Made by a program: the position numbers and the translations under genes. A stretch of DNA of 64,000 bases from GCA-003244245 sp050700055. Its GTDB lineage: Bacteria; Actinomycetota; Actinomycetes; Mycobacteriales; Pseudonocardiaceae. The notes under the pieces were generated by a model. The model was given only the letters and a program-made list of their open reading frames with translations, was not told the DNA's origin and searched no databases. Positions 28,117 through 35,902 of this stretch are shown here, in pieces. The first letter of the stretch is position 1; each line of letters starts with the position of its first letter. Where the stretch lies: positions 8,362 through 72,361 of the forward strand of contig JBOHGE010000029.1 of assembly GCA_050700055.1 (NCBI GenBank), written 5' to 3'.

Positions 28117-28149
28117 TTGACATCCCGGGCGATCGTGAAATCATTCACA
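28117..28149 (+). promoter_or_regulatory. whiB1 promoter with CRP-like site
   Basis: A perfect TTGACA hexamer is at 28117-28122. A CRP-like palindrome CGTGA-N6-TCACA is at 28134-28149, one base from the TGTGA-N6-TCACA consensus and placed over the expected -10 region. In M. tuberculosis the whiB1 promoter is controlled by the CRP protein Rv3676, so a conserved control is plausible. Confidence 0.5.
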
Positions 28150-28218
28150 AGCTAAATGACAGACGACGACGGCGCTGGGACAACAGATCACCAGCGCGAT
28201 CGACGAGGAGCAAGAATC

Positions 28219-28473
28219 ATGGACTGGCGCCATCACGCGGCCTGCCGAGACGAGGACCCGGAGCTGTTCTTCCCAGTGGGAACCAGCGGTCCCGCTCTAC
28301 TACAGATCGCCGAGGCGAAAACCGTCTGCCGACGCTGTCCGGTTAATGTCGAGTGCCTGAACTGGGCCCTCGCCTCCGGGCAGGACGCCGGCGTATGGGG
28401 CGGCATGAGCGAGGACGAGCGACGCGCCCTGAAGCGGCGTAACGCGCGTACCGGGGCCCGTACCGGCGCCTGA
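28219..28473 (+). CDS. whiB1: WhiB1 iron-sulfur transcription regulator
   Basis: 84 residues, the same length as mycobacterial WhiB1 and nearly superimposable on it. The cluster ligands are Cys9, Cys37, Cys40 and Cys46 (C-x2-C-x5-C), followed by the GVWGG turn and the basic tail RRALKRRNART. WhiB1 holds an NO-sensitive [4Fe-4S] cluster and contacts the principal sigma factor. GAGGAGCAAG precedes the ATG at 28219; the longer frame from 28156 is not needed. Confidence 0.95.
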   Translation: MDWRHHAACRDEDPELFFPVGTSGPALLQIAEAKTVCRRCPVNVECLNWALASGQDAGVWGGMSEDERRALKRRNARTGARTGA

Positions 28474-28492
28474 TCCGCGAGACAAGCACAAC

Positions 28493-28534
28493 ATGACCAT
28501 GGCCCGGCACCATTGAGTGCCGGGCCATGGTCAT
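28493..28534. terminator. 18-base inverted repeat between whiB1 and pdtaS
   Basis: ATGACCATGGCCCGGCAC at 28493-28510 pairs perfectly with 28517-28534 across a six-base loop, and ATTTGT follows on the plus strand. It ends both convergent genes; the pdtaS stop is at 28540. Confidence 0.85.
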
Positions 28535-28539
28535 ATTTG

Positions 28540-30024
28540 TCAACGGTGCGCGGTCAATGGCAACCGCAGCACCGCCGCAGTGCCGTGGGGGCTTCTCCGT
28601 TGCAGATCCAGGGATCCACGTAGCTCGGAACCGACCAGGGTACGCACGATCTGCAGCCCCAGCCGCTCGGCTCGGTCCAACGAGAACTCCGGTGGTAGCC
28701 CGCGGCCGTTGTCGGAGACGACCACCTTGAGCGAGCCAGCTGACCGCTCAGCGCAAAGAACCACCTCCCCGTCGCATCCCGGCTCGAAGGCATGTTCCAG
28801 TGCGTTCTGCACCAGTTCCGTGAGCACCATGACCAATGGGGTGGCGAACTCAGTCGCCAGCACCCCGAATGCGCCCACTCGCCGGACGACGACCCGGCTC
28901 GCCTCCCCGGACACCTCCGTGATCATCGGGAGCACCTTGTCCACCACGTCATCAATGTCGACCTGCTCATCCAGCGAGATCGACAACGTTTCGTGCACCA
29001 TTGCAATGGATGCCACCCGGCGCACCGACTCCTGCAGCGCTTGCCGAGCCTCGGCGTTGGCCGTGCGGCGCGACTGCAGCCGCAGTAACGCCGCCACTGT
29101 CTGCAGGTTGTTCTTCACCCGATGGTGTATCTCCCGGATAGTGGCATCCTTGGACAGCAGCGCACGATCTCGGCTACGCAGGTCGGTCACATCACGGATC
29201 AAGACCAACGCCCCCGCCGGTTCACCTCGCGGGCGCAGCGGCAGTGCGCGGAACAGCATCGTGGCACCATGGGCGTCGGCTTCGATCCGAGTGCTCGAAC
29301 TGCCGTCCACCGCGGCCCGGATCCGCGCGGCGACCTCGGCGGCGTCGAACGAGTCGGAGATCAGCCGGCGAGTCAAGGCGGCAAGCTGCTCACCGCGCAG
29401 GTCCGTGCCATGCCCCATGCGGTGATAGGCCGACAGCGCATTGGGGCTGGCATAGATCACGATCCCGGACGAGCTGAGCCGAAGCAGGCCGTCACCCGCC
29501 CGGGGGGATTGGCTGTCCGGTGCGGTGCAGGTGTCCGGGAAGGTGCCGTCGGCCAGCATCTGGCACAGATCCGCGGCCACTCCCAGATACGCGATCTCCA
29601 ACGGGCTGGGCACCCGGGGCATCGCCAGGTTCGCCTCCCGCCCGATGACGGCGATCTGGCGCTGCACCAGCCGCACCGGCATTGCCTCCCGGCGCACTGG
29701 AACGCTGCGCAACCAGCGTGGCTGCTCGTCACGCAGGATGTCGCCGTCCGCCAGTGCTTGGCCCAGCAGCGGGTACTCAGTGCCCAGCACGCGGGTACCG
29801 ACCACGTCCTCGGGATAGGCGGTGGGGCCGGTGGTGGGTCGGACGTGGGCCACGCAGAGAAACCCGGCCGCCGGATCAGCGAGATCCAACGGAACCCACA
29901 GCAGCAGATCAGCGAAAGACAGATCAGCGAGCAACTGCCACTCGGCGACGATTCGCTGCAGGTGGACGACAGCCATGCCAGGCAGATGGGTGTGCTGGGC
30001 CAGCAACTCGCTCAGCGTCGACAT
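28540..30024 (-). CDS. pdtaS: PdtaS-like cytoplasmic sensor histidine kinase
   Basis: 494 residues. A GAF-like domain (about 10-150) and a PAS domain (about 175-285) precede the HisKA_2 helix EIHHRVKNNLQTVAALLRLQ near 300, whose first His is the phosphorylation site. The HATPase follows with N-box ELVQNALEHAF and G-box SDNGRGLPPEF. In M. tuberculosis PdtaS (Rv3220c) phosphorylates the RNA-binding antiterminator PdtaR; a pdtaR gene is not in this window. No membrane helix is present. The place between whiB1 and the biotinyl protein gene matches Rv3219-Rv3221c. Confidence 0.92.
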   Translation of the reverse strand: MSTLSELLAQHTHLPGMAVVHLQRIVAEWQLLADLSFADLLLWVPLDLADPAAGFLCVAHVRPTTGPTAYPEDVVGTRVLGTEYPLLGQALADGDILRDEQPRWLRSVPVRREAMPVRLVQRQIAVIGREANLAMPRVPSPLEIAYLGVAADLCQMLADGTFPDTCTAPDSQSPRAGDGLLRLSSSGIVIYASPNALSAYHRMGHGTDLRGEQLAALTRRLISDSFDAAEVAARIRAAVDGSSSTRIEADAHGATMLFRALPLRPRGEPAGALVLIRDVTDLRSRDRALLSKDATIREIHHRVKNNLQTVAALLRLQSRRTANAEARQALQESVRRVASIAMVHETLSISLDEQVDIDDVVDKVLPMITEVSGEASRVVVRRVGAFGVLATEFATPLVMVLTELVQNALEHAFEPGCDGEVVLCAERSAGSLKVVVSDNGRGLPPEFSLDRAERLGLQIVRTLVGSELRGSLDLQRRSPHGTAAVLRLPLTAHR

Positions 30025-30046
30025 GGCGACTCACCCACCTCTGGCG

Positions 30047-30262
30047 TCACTCGACGACGGCGATCAGGTCGCCCTGCTGCACGACATCACCCTCCGACAC
30101 CGCCAGTTTCGCAACGGTTCCGTCGACCTCGGACAGGACCGGGATCTCCATTTTCATCGACTCGAGAATCACCAGCATGTCACCGTCGGACACCGGGTCA
30201 CCCTCGGCGACCACGATCTTCCACACGCTGGCCGCCATCTCGGCCCGGATCTCCTCAGTCAT
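30047..30262 (-). CDS. Biotin/lipoyl attachment domain protein (TB7.3-like)
   Basis: 71 residues forming a single carrier domain, with the biotinylation motif ESMKMEIP (Lys37). It corresponds to the M. tuberculosis biotinylated protein TB7.3 (Rv3221c), which has the same neighbours. AAGGAGG lies seven bases before the ATG at 30262, which rejects the longer frame from 30337. It could serve as a carrier for an acyl-CoA carboxylase. Confidence 0.93.
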   Translation of the reverse strand: MTEEIRAEMAASVWKIVVAEGDPVSDGDMLVILESMKMEIPVLSEVDGTVAKLAVSEGDVVQQGDLIAVVE

Positions 30263-30378
30263 CAATCGCCCTCCTTGTGGCCTCGGCACCCGCCATCCAA
30301 CCACGGTCGACACCACCGACATGGCGCACCGTGACACACTTGCCGAGGATCGCCACCAACCGCACAGGAAGGACCGCC

Positions 30379-30453
30379 GTGTCCAAACGAGGCCGCAAGA
30401 AGCGTGATCGGAAGAACAACGCCGCCAACCACGGCAAGCGACCGAACAGCTGA
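30379..30453 (+). CDS. 24-residue ribosomal protein bL37-like
   Basis: A GTG at 30379 preceded by GGAAGGACC encodes a 24-residue, strongly basic peptide starting SKRGRKKRDRKNN and ending NHGKRPNS. It closely resembles the 24-residue 50S protein bL37 described from mycobacterial ribosomes. It faces rsrA, with a hairpin right after the stop codon. The gene is easily missed because of its size. Confidence 0.8.
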   Translation: MSKRGRKKRDRKNNAANHGKRPNS

Positions 30454-30465
30454 GGGTGAGGTCGC

Positions 30466-30492
30466 GGGCCCGTCAACGCGCTTGGCGGGCCC
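30466..30492. terminator. Hairpin between bL37-like and rsrA genes
   Basis: GGGCCCGTCAA at 30466-30476 pairs with TTGGCGGGCCC at 30482-30492 (one G-U pair) over a five-base loop. It can end both convergent genes. Confidence 0.7.
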
Positions 30493-30509
30493 CGGACGGC
30501 ATGGTGACC

Positions 30510-30872
30510 TCAGCGTTCGGGCGATAACCGAGCGTGGCCCTCGACGCTGGTCACCACCTCCACGACAACACCGGCGTCGCTGCGCTCGACGGTCACCTCG
30601 GCGCCGAGGACGGCTTGGCGCATCATGATGTCCCGGATCGACTGACGCAGCCGTTGCTTGAGCGCGTCGGGTGCGTGGTCGCCGCCACACTTGCGAGCCA
30701 GCAACGTCTTGAGATGCTCATCGAGGCCGAACTCAGCCAGGCACGGGCCGCACTCGTCCAGATGGCGCTGCAACAGCCGCCGCCGCTCACGATCACACTC
30801 ATTGTCCAGAAACAACCACAGCTCGGCGAGTACCTCGCTGCAATCGGTCTCGTGCGGGTCGCCGCAACTCAT
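30510..30872 (-). CDS. rsrA: Zinc-binding redox-sensitive anti-sigma factor (RsrA/RshA)
   Basis: 120 residues. The ZAS motif residues fall at Cys11, His37, Cys41 and Cys44 (RHLDECGPC), the same numbers as in Streptomyces RsrA; Cys3 is an extra N-terminal cysteine. Under disulfide stress the cysteines oxidise, zinc leaves and SigR is freed. The start overlaps the sigR stop by four bases. A C-terminal tail of about 30 residues with predicted beta strands is not part of the core fold. Confidence 0.92.
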   Translation of the reverse strand: MSCGDPHETDCSEVLAELWLFLDNECDRERRRLLQRHLDECGPCLAEFGLDEHLKTLLARKCGGDHAPDALKQRLRQSIRDIMMRQAVLGAEVTVERSDAGVVVEVVTSVEGHARLSPER

Positions 30873-31570
30873 GACGCGACCTCCGCATCGCGCAGGAAAC
30901 CCCGCTCCCGGGCCACTCCGGTGAGCATGTCGCGCAGCTGCTTGCGCCCCCGGTGCAACCGGGACATCACGGTCCCGATCGGAGTGCCCATGATCTCGGC
31001 GATCTCCTTGTAGGCGAAGCCCTCCACGTCGGCCAGGTAGACGGCCATCCGGAAGTCCTCGGCCAGCCGGCTCAGCGCTTCCTTGACATCGGAGTCCGGC
31101 AACCGGTCCATGGCCTCCATCTCCGCGGACCGCAGACCTGACGAGGTGTGCTGCTCAGCCTGCGCCAGCTGCCAGTCGGTGATCTCCTCGGTGGGTTGGG
31201 CAGGTGGCTGGCGCTGCCGCTTGCGGTACCCGTTGATGTAGGTGTTGGTCAGGATGCGGTAGAGCCACGCCCGCAGGTTGGTGCCGGCCCGGAAGGACTT
31301 GAAGGCGGAATACGCCTTGAGATAGGTCTCCTGCACGAGATCCTCGGCGTCGGCCGGGTTGCGGGTCATCCGCAGCGCCGCCGCGTAGAGCTGGTCCAGC
31401 AACGGCATGGCGTCGCGCTCGAAGCGGGCGGTGCGCTGCTGCGGCGTCTCCTCGACGCTCTGTCCCTGGACCCCTTGCTGTCCCTGGACCCCTTGCTGTC
31501 CCTGGACCCCTTGCTGTCCCTGGACCCCTTGCTCCTGGACGGCGGGTTCGGCACTGTCGGCCACGCTCAC
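30869..31570 (-). CDS. sigR: ECF sigma factor SigR/SigH (disulfide stress)
   Basis: 233 residues from the GTG at 31570 (an ATG at 31585 is an alternative). Region 2 has MTRNPADAEDLVQETYLKAY and LRAWLYRILTNTYIN. Region 4 has YLADVEGFAYKEIAEIMGTP and GTVMSRLHRGRKQLR, very close to mycobacterial SigH and Streptomyces SigR. The N-terminal tail holds four tandem copies of a QGVQGQ unit, coded by an 18-base repeat at about 31458-31535. The frame stays open upstream to 31888, but the promoter at 31709-31734 lies inside that extension. Confidence 0.93.
   Translation of the reverse strand: MSVADSAEPAVQEQGVQGQQGVQGQQGVQGQQGVQGQSVEETPQQRTARFERDAMPLLDQLYAAALRMTRNPADAEDLVQETYLKAYSAFKSFRAGTNLRAWLYRILTNTYINGYRKRQRQPPAQPTEEITDWQLAQAEQHTSSGLRSAEMEAMDRLPDSDVKEALSRLAEDFRMAVYLADVEGFAYKEIAEIMGTPIGTVMSRLHRGRKQLRDMLTGVARERGFLRDAEVAS
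31458..31535. repeat. 18-base tandem repeat within the sigR N-terminus
   Basis: Four consecutive copies of CTGTCCCTGGACCCCTTG (plus-strand view) are nearly identical and in frame, coding QGVQGQ units before region 2. Such arrays change copy number by slippage without shifting the frame. Confidence 0.9.
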
Positions 31571-31708
31571 TCCGACCACCCCCATGCCCAGGTGTGCATT
31601 GGTGGTCGAGGGTACGCGCCGGCCGGACATCCGTCCCGGCGAAGTAAGCCGGCTCTGCCGCACTACCCGGTGACGGGGTGGTTGAACTGTAGGCACCACG
31701 GCCCGAGC

Positions 31709-31734
31709 AACGCTGCGGCCACCACCCGCATTCC
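31709..31734 (-). promoter_or_regulatory. SigR-type autoregulatory promoter (GGAAT-N18-GTT)
   Basis: On the minus strand GGAAT at 31734-31730 is followed after exactly 18 bases by GTT at 31711-31709. This is the published Streptomyces SigR consensus. Transcription would begin near 31700, about 130 bases before the sigR start. Confidence 0.8.
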
Positions 31735-31740
31735 GCCGCA

Positions 31741-31803
31741 TGATCACGGTTTGGGTGCCGAAAGCGACACATGATGTCGCTTTCGGCACCCAAACCGTGA
31801 TCA
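31741..31803. terminator. Dispersed palindrome C, copy 1 (29-base perfect arms)
   Basis: Arms at 31741-31769 (beginning TGATCACGGTTTGGGTGCCG) and 31775-31803 are perfect complements with a five-base loop. It lies between the hydrolase stop and the sigR promoter and should insulate sigR. A half copy runs off the right edge of the window at 63968. Confidence 0.8.
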
Positions 31804-31814
31804 ACGTCGTCACC

Positions 31815-32429
31815 TCACGACAGGCGCGGCAGCCACTGCGCGACCGCACGTCCCACCGCGCCGGCGTCGGCCTTGAGTGAATGGTCACCGGGCAGCAGCA
31901 CGACTTCCCGGCCGGCGGCCGAAGCCGGGCGGCCGAACGGATCCCGCTCGCCCTGCACCACCAGCACCGGCACGCCCACGGCGGCCAGCTCCGCCATCCG
32001 GCTGCGGTCCGGCCGTCCCGGCGGGTGCACCGGGAAGGCCAGGCACAACACCGCTACCGCAGCGCCCACCGCCGCGGTCCGGCAGGCCACCCGGGCGCCT
32101 GAGGACCGGCCCCCGAACATCAGTGGGAGACCCGGGAAGACCTCGCCGGCCAGATAGCCGGCGACGGCCAGCCACGCCTCGTCGAGCTGCCGGGCCGGCG
32201 CCGGGGCGCGCCGGCCGGCGACCCGGTACGGCTGGGTGATCAGCGCCACATGCACCCCGTTGGCGACCGCCGACTCGGCGGCGGCCAGCAAGTCGGGTGC
32301 GCTGGTGGAGCCGCCGGCGCCGTGCCCGAGTAACAGCGCGGCAGTGCCGTGCGGGCACTGGTCTGGCTGGGACCACCGCAGTTCGACGTGGGCGCGACCG
32401 TGCGGTGTCACCACGGTCAGCGCGGTCAC
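31815..32429 (-). CDS. Alpha/beta hydrolase (KANL3/Tex30 type)
   Basis: 204 residues. The fold shows LLLGHGAGGS (oxyanion loop), LMFGGRSSGARVA with the nucleophile Ser in G-x-S-x-G form, VLVVQGERDPFG with the Asp and LPGDHSL with the His of the triad. The substrate is unknown. The ATG at 32429 overlaps the stop of the SRAP gene by four bases. Confidence 0.8.
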   Translation of the reverse strand: MTALTVVTPHGRAHVELRWSQPDQCPHGTAALLLGHGAGGSTSAPDLLAAAESAVANGVHVALITQPYRVAGRRAPAPARQLDEAWLAVAGYLAGEVFPGLPLMFGGRSSGARVACRTAAVGAAVAVLCLAFPVHPPGRPDRSRMAELAAVGVPVLVVQGERDPFGRPASAAGREVVLLPGDHSLKADAGAVGRAVAQWLPRLS

Positions 32430-33169
32430 CGGAGCTGATCCAAGTCCAGCAGCGGGGACTGCTCCGGCTCGATCCGCTCGACCAGCTCAGGGCCGCCGTG
32501 GCGGACGTTGTTCACCGCCGTGGACACCGGCCGCAACTCCAGCGCGGCCACCAGCTCCGCGGATGCAGGCGCGAGCAGCCCGCTGGGATCGGCACAGTCC
32601 GGATCCAGCCAGGCTGCCCACGCCGGGGCGGGCAGGATGAGCGGCATCCGGTCGTGGACCTCGGCCAGCGGGCCGACCGCGTCGGTGGTGACCACCGTGC
32701 AGGTCACCAGCGGGGGTGCGGCGGCGGCCCGCCAGACGGCCCACAACCCGGCCAGGGCCAGCCCGGAGCCGTCCGCCGGGGTGATGAAGAACGGCTGCTT
32801 GCGGCTGCCCAGCCCGGCCTGCCACTCATACCAGCCGTCGACCGGCAGCAGGCAGCGCCGCCGGGCCAGCGCATCCCGGAACGCGGGCTTGGTGGCGACG
32901 CTCTCGGCCCGCGCATTGATCATCCGGGAGCCGGCGGTCGGATCCTTGGCCCAGTGCGGCACCAACCCCCAGCGCATCACCCGGATGCTGCGCACCGGGC
33001 CGGAGCCTGCATCGTCATCGGGCGGATGCCGGGTCACCACCGAGAACACCGGTTTGGTCGGCGCGACGTTGTAGTCCGCTACCGGCGCCGCGCCGCCGGT
33101 AGCGTCGAGCGCGTCGAAGTCGACGGCCAGCGTCGCGGGATTCCTGGTCGAGGCGTACCTACCGCACAT
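32426..33169 (-). CDS. SRAP-domain abasic-site shield protein (YedK/HMCES)
   Basis: 247 residues starting MCGRY: Cys2 becomes N-terminal after Met removal and forms the thiazolidine crosslink to abasic sites in single-stranded DNA. The conserved INARAES and HDRMPLIL motifs are present. It matches the position of Rv3226c beside aroA. The start at 33169 is dictated by Cys2; the longer frame to 33211 is rejected. Confidence 0.93.
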   Translation of the reverse strand: MCGRYASTRNPATLAVDFDALDATGGAAPVADYNVAPTKPVFSVVTRHPPDDDAGSGPVRSIRVMRWGLVPHWAKDPTAGSRMINARAESVATKPAFRDALARRRCLLPVDGWYEWQAGLGSRKQPFFITPADGSGLALAGLWAVWRAAAAPPLVTCTVVTTDAVGPLAEVHDRMPLILPAPAWAAWLDPDCADPSGLLAPASAELVAALELRPVSTAVNNVRHGGPELVERIEPEQSPLLDLDQLR

Positions 33170-33209
33170 AGCCGCCATCGTGGCATGCCGGGTGCGCGAT
33201 GATGGCACC

Positions 33210-34523
33210 ATGACGGCCTACACCGGGGTGCCTGCGATGACTGGATCACTGCCCTGGGCCGCGCCCTGGGCGCCCGGACCGGTGCGGGCCACCGTGACCG
33301 TGCCGGGATCGAAGTCGATCACCAACCGAGCGCTGCTGCTGACCGCGCTGGCCGGCACCGGCGGCACCGTCCGGGGTGCGCTGCGCAGCCGGGACACCGA
33401 TCTCATGATCGGTGCACTGCGCGCCCTGGGGGTTGCGGTGACCAGCCGCGGCGACGGGCTGGAGGTGGCCGCGCACAGCGGTGTGCACGGATCCGCCACG
33501 GTGGACTGCGGGCTGGCCGGCACCGTGATGCGCTTCGTGCCCCCGCTGGCCGCGCTGGCCGACGGACCGGTGCGCTTCGACGGCGACGAGCAGGCCCGGC
33601 AACGACCGATGCGCACGATGCTCGGCGCGCTGCGGGCACTGGGTTGCCGTGTCGACGGCGACGCACTGCCGTTCGTGTTGCACGGCACCGGCCGGCTGCC
33701 CGGTGGCGAGGTGCGGATCGACGCCTCGGCCTCGTCGCAGTTCGTCTCCGGGTTGCTGCTGTCCGCCGCCGGGTACGACGCCGGTGTCACGGTCCGGCAC
33801 GACGGCCAGCCGGTGCCGTCCCTGCCGCATATCGAGATGACCGTGCAGATGCTGACCAACCGCGGTGTGCAGGTGGACACCGATGGCGCGTCGTGGTGGC
33901 GGGTAGCCCCGGGCCTGGTCACCGGGGGTGACTGTGCCGTCGAGCCGGATCTGTCCAACGCGACGGTGTTCCTGGCGGCCGCCGCGGTCACCGGCGGGGA
34001 GGTCACCGTGCCGGGCTGGCCACAGCGCACCACCCAGGCCGGTGACGCGATCCGTCCACTGCTGGCCCGGATGGGTGCCCGGGTGGTCCTCGACGAGCGC
34101 GGGCTCACCGTCACCGGGCCCGAACGGCTCGACGGCGTGGACGCCGACCTGCACGACGTCGGGGAGCTCACCCCGACGGTGGCCGCGCTGGCCGCGCTGG
34201 CCGCCGGGCCGTCCCGGCTACGCGGGATCGCCCACCTGCGCGGCCACGAGACCGACCGGCTGGCCGCGCTGGCCACCGAGATCGGGGCACTGGGCGGCGA
34301 CGTCCGCGAGACCGCCGACGGTCTGCAGATCCGCCCCCGGTTACTGCGCGCCGATCCCGGCCGGCCCTGGGCCGTCTACGCCGATCACCGGATGGCTACC
34401 GCGGGCGCGATCCTGGGCCTGGTGGTGCCGGGGATCACGGTCGATGACATCACCGCGACGAGCAAGACCCTGCCGGAGTTCGGCGCGAGCTGGTCGGCGA
34501 TGCTGGCCGGTGGTGCCGGCTGA
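33210..34523 (+). CDS. aroA: 3-phosphoshikimate 1-carboxyvinyltransferase (EPSP synthase)
   Basis: 437 residues. Both EPSP signatures are visible: GSKSITNRALLLTALAG near the N-terminus, CGLAGTVMRFVPPLAAL and later YADHRMATAGAILGL. The enzyme joins shikimate-3-phosphate and PEP in the shikimate pathway. It diverges from the SRAP gene (start codons 40 bases apart) and overlaps the next gene by four bases if that gene starts at a CTG. Confidence 0.95.
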   Translation: MTAYTGVPAMTGSLPWAAPWAPGPVRATVTVPGSKSITNRALLLTALAGTGGTVRGALRSRDTDLMIGALRALGVAVTSRGDGLEVAAHSGVHGSATVDCGLAGTVMRFVPPLAALADGPVRFDGDEQARQRPMRTMLGALRALGCRVDGDALPFVLHGTGRLPGGEVRIDASASSQFVSGLLLSAAGYDAGVTVRHDGQPVPSLPHIEMTVQMLTNRGVQVDTDGASWWRVAPGLVTGGDCAVEPDLSNATVFLAAAAVTGGEVTVPGWPQRTTQAGDAIRPLLARMGARVVLDERGLTVTGPERLDGVDADLHDVGELTPTVAALAALAAGPSRLRGIAHLRGHETDRLAALATEIGALGGDVRETADGLQIRPRLLRADPGRPWAVYADHRMATAGAILGLVVPGITVDDITATSKTLPEFGASWSAMLAGGAG

Positions 34524-35527
34524 GCCGGCCCGGGAGCGGCCCCCGCGGTGGCCACAACCTCGATGAGTCCGACGTCCGGGTCCGGCCGGGGCGGCGTGGC
34601 TCCCGCCCGCGCACCAAGCGCCGCCCCGAGCACACCGACGCGACACCCGCGATGGTGGTGGCGGTGGACCGCGGCCGGTGGACCTGCGCACCCGACAGCG
34701 ACCCCACGCTGCGGGTGACCGCGATGCGGGCCCGCGAGCTCGGCCGCACCCCGGTGGCGGTGGGTGACCGGGTCGGACTGGTCGGCGAGGTCAGCGGCGC
34801 ACCGGACGGGCTGGCCCGGATCGTCCGGGTCGAGCAGCGGTCCAGCGTGCTGCGCCGCACCGCCGACGACACCGACCCCTACGAGCGGATCGTGGTGGCC
34901 AACGCCGAGCAGCTGCTGATCGTGGCCTCGCTGGCCGATCCGCCGCCGCGCACCGGGCTGATCGACCGGTGCCTGGTCGCCGGCTACGCCGGCGGCCTGG
35001 CACCGGTGCTGTGCCTGACCAAGCGAGACCTGGCGACACCGGACGCGGTACTGGAGCGCTACGCCGCGCTGGACCTGCCGGTGCTGGTCACCGCCCCGGA
35101 GACCGGAGTGGAGGCCGTGGCAGCGCAGCTGGCCGGTCGGGTCTCGGTGCTGGTCGGGCATTCCGGGGTGGGCAAGTCGACACTGGTGAACCGGCTGGTG
35201 CCGGACGCGTTGCGGGCCACCGGGGCGGTCAGCGGGGTGGGCAAGGGCCGGCACACCTCCAGCTCCGCGGTGGCGATGCCGCTGCCCGGTGGCGGGTGGG
35301 TGGTGGACACCCCGGGCATCCGCTCCTTCGGGCTGGCCCACGTCACACCCGACGACGTGGTCCGCGCCTTCGGTGACCTAGCCGAGGCGATCGTGGACTG
35401 CCCCCGGGGCTGCACCCACCTCGGCCCGCCCGCCGACCCGGAATGCGCGCTGGACGACCTGACCGGCGCCGCCCACCACCGGGCGATGTCGGTGCGCCTG
35501 CTGCTCGCTGCGCTCGCCGGCTCGTGA
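34520..35527 (+). CDS. rsgA: Ribosome small subunit-dependent GTPase A
   Basis: 335 residues if started at the CTG at 34520. The conserved actinobacterial N-terminus LDESDVRVRPG...RPRTKRRPEH lies upstream of the first ATG (34652), and no ATG, GTG or TTG precedes it in frame. The CTG at 34520 overlaps the aroA stop (CTGA). The circularly permuted GTPase has TKRD (G4), GHSGVGKST (G1) and DTPGIRSFGL (G3), then the zinc knuckle CPRGCTHLGPPADPEC. RsgA checks late 30S maturation. Confidence 0.9.
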   Translation: MSRPGSGPRGGHNLDESDVRVRPGRRGSRPRTKRRPEHTDATPAMVVAVDRGRWTCAPDSDPTLRVTAMRARELGRTPVAVGDRVGLVGEVSGAPDGLARIVRVEQRSSVLRRTADDTDPYERIVVANAEQLLIVASLADPPPRTGLIDRCLVAGYAGGLAPVLCLTKRDLATPDAVLERYAALDLPVLVTAPETGVEAVAAQLAGRVSVLVGHSGVGKSTLVNRLVPDALRATGAVSGVGKGRHTSSSAVAMPLPGGGWVVDTPGIRSFGLAHVTPDDVVRAFGDLAEAIVDCPRGCTHLGPPADPECALDDLTGAAHHRAMSVRLLLAALAGS

Positions 35528-35567
35528 GTGGCAAACCGTGATCGAGCGCGGAGGATGGCGGCGCCAC

Positions 35568-35895
35568 TCAGTCGGAGGCGATCTCTGGCGGGTAGTAACT
35601 GGTGGTGAGCTGAACCGCCCGTCCGTCGGGTCCGACGGCGCGGCAGCGGGTGAACACCTGTTGTCCCGATTCCACCTCGAGGAGGGCCGCCACCTCGGGG
35701 GGCAGGCTGTCCAGCCGCGGGTGGGGATACCGACGGGTGGCCAGTGGCCGGCGGGTCGGGCGAGGACGTAGCCGAGATCATTGCGACGCACCTGGTGGCC
35801 GAGGTCGATCGGCACCGCTGTGCCTGTCGGGGGTAGAACATAGGTTCCGCTGCGGGGGCGCACTCGGACCCTGCCACGCAGAACCACCCGCGGCC
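35568..35895 (-). pseudogene. Broken GntR-family regulator (wing plus UTRA remnant)
   Basis: The end of a GntR wing (RVRVRPRSGTYVLPPTG) and of a UTRA domain (LGYVLARPAGHWPPVG) are read in one frame. The rest (LPPEVAALLEVESGQQVFTR, then VQLTTSYYPPEIASD and the stop) is in another, so a frameshift lies between them near 35700. The recognition helix is missing: the 5' end stops at about 35895, where an opposite-strand radical-SAM fragment begins. Confidence 0.7.
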
Positions 35896-35902
35896 ACGGC
35901 GC

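Noticed and set aside
27773..28144. 123-residue minus-strand frame upstream of whiB1
   Set aside because: No ribosome-binding site or homology, and it covers the whiB1 promoter region.
31458..31535. Possible CRISPR array (regular 18-base repeats)
   Set aside because: The repeats are contiguous without spacers and code in frame for the SigR N-terminus.
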